Below are positions 5,334 to 5,589 of a DNA stretch of 5,589 nucleotides, one piece after another. The stretch's first letter is position 1; every line of letters begins with the position of its first letter. The stretch is from Candidatus Woesearchaeota archaeon (lineage in GTDB: Archaea > Nanobdellota > Nanobdellia > Woesearchaeales > GW2011-AR9). The position numbers and the translations under genes were made by a program. The stretch covers positions 1 to 5,589 of the forward strand of contig JACOZM010000014.1 of the NCBI GenBank assembly GCA_016181345.1, written 5' to 3'. The notes beneath the pieces are model-generated. The model made no database searches. It was not told the DNA's origin and was given only the letters and a program-made list of their open reading frames with translations.

Positions 5334-5589
5334 ATGAAAAGAGGTTCGATGACAGTAGTTATAGTATATATCCTCTTAGTTATCAGTGCCTTTATCACTA
5401 TATTCTTTATATCTCCAACTGACGAGTTTAAGAGATACTCCTTGCCGTTATTAGCCCTGGCAGCTGTCACGGGAACAGCACTAGTATACTGGGCCATGAA
5501 TTCTACACATTTTAAATTAAACAAAAAACTAAAACATATGGAAGAACTAATCCTCCACGAGCCAGGCGAGTTGCTTAAAGACTTGTATA
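5334..5589 (+). CDS. Small two-helix membrane protein, 3' end outside the window
   Basis: An ATG at 5334 opens 85 codons with no stop before the window ends, so the gene is incomplete. Residues about 7-26 (VVIVYILLVISAFITIFF core) and 36-55 (LPLLALAAVTGTALVYW core) are two hydrophobic membrane helices joined by a short polar loop, SPTDEFKRY. A basic, soluble stretch (FKLNKKLKHMEELILHEPGELLKDLY) follows and looks helical. By the positive-inside rule the C-terminal side (KLNKKLKHM) is likely cytoplasmic, which with two helices puts the N-terminus (MKRGS) inside as well. The strong TATA box 26 bases upstream supports the start; ATG 5349 is an alternative. I recognise no family. DPANN genomes carry many such small membrane proteins of unknown role. 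The opposite strand is open over 5327-5524, but that reading has no support. Confidence 0.68.
   Translation, partial: MKRGSMTVVIVYILLVISAFITIFFISPTDEFKRYSLPLLALAAVTGTALVYWAMNSTHFKLNKKLKHMEELILHEPGELLKDLY

Noticed and set aside
5340..5352. GGTTCGAT resembling a tRNA T-loop
   Set aside because: The flanking bases do not form a T-stem, no other tRNA arm is near, and it lies in the membrane-protein coding frame.

Overview
The window looks like chromosomal DNA from an AT-rich archaeon, most likely a DPANN-type lineage (Woesearchaeota or Pacearchaeota-like). The case rests on an archaeal replication factor C large subunit, a TrmB-family regulator, an archaeal/DPANN-flavoured single-chain glycyl-tRNA synthetase, and TATA boxes centred about 25-27 bases upstream of several start codons with almost no leader. 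The lineage assignment is an inference from protein style. No 16S or other marker is present.

Layout: (1) 1-99, intergenic, with a T-rich tract that fits a terminator for a + strand gene to the left. (2) 100-828, minus strand, an intact TrmB-type transcriptional regulator with its own TATA box around 913-921 and a small dyad at the likely start site. (3) 859-1199, the divergent intergenic region, holding one weak small ORF (1009-1158). (4) 1200-2324, + strand, rfcL, the clamp-loader large subunit, broken by a single-base frameshift near 1580 and by a second +1 shift near 2150-2170 where about 20 conserved residues are missing. (5) 2325-2516, a purine-rich tract with a 15-base-period tandem repeat, then a promoter. 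(6) 2517-3008, an intact FMN-binding split-barrel (PNPOx-like) protein. (7) 3133-3768, an intact protein-L-isoaspartate O-methyltransferase. (8) 3844-5260, glycyl-tRNA synthetase, broken once near 4724-4738 with about two dozen conserved residues missing and a +1 shift. (9) 5334-end, the start of a small two-helix membrane protein that runs off the window.

The genes do not form one pathway. They are separate transcription units, each with its own promoter, covering DNA replication, translation, protein repair, a redox/cofactor-type protein, regulation and a membrane protein. The striking point is that the two genes expected to be essential (rfcL and glyS) are the two disrupted ones, while their non-essential neighbours are intact. 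Both carry a junction with a missing block of similar estimated size (about 60-75 bases) and the same +1 shift. This could be an assembly or sequencing artefact, true decay next to a second copy, or something less usual. I see no CRISPR array, transposon, RNA gene or defence system, and no clear evidence for a new multi-gene system.
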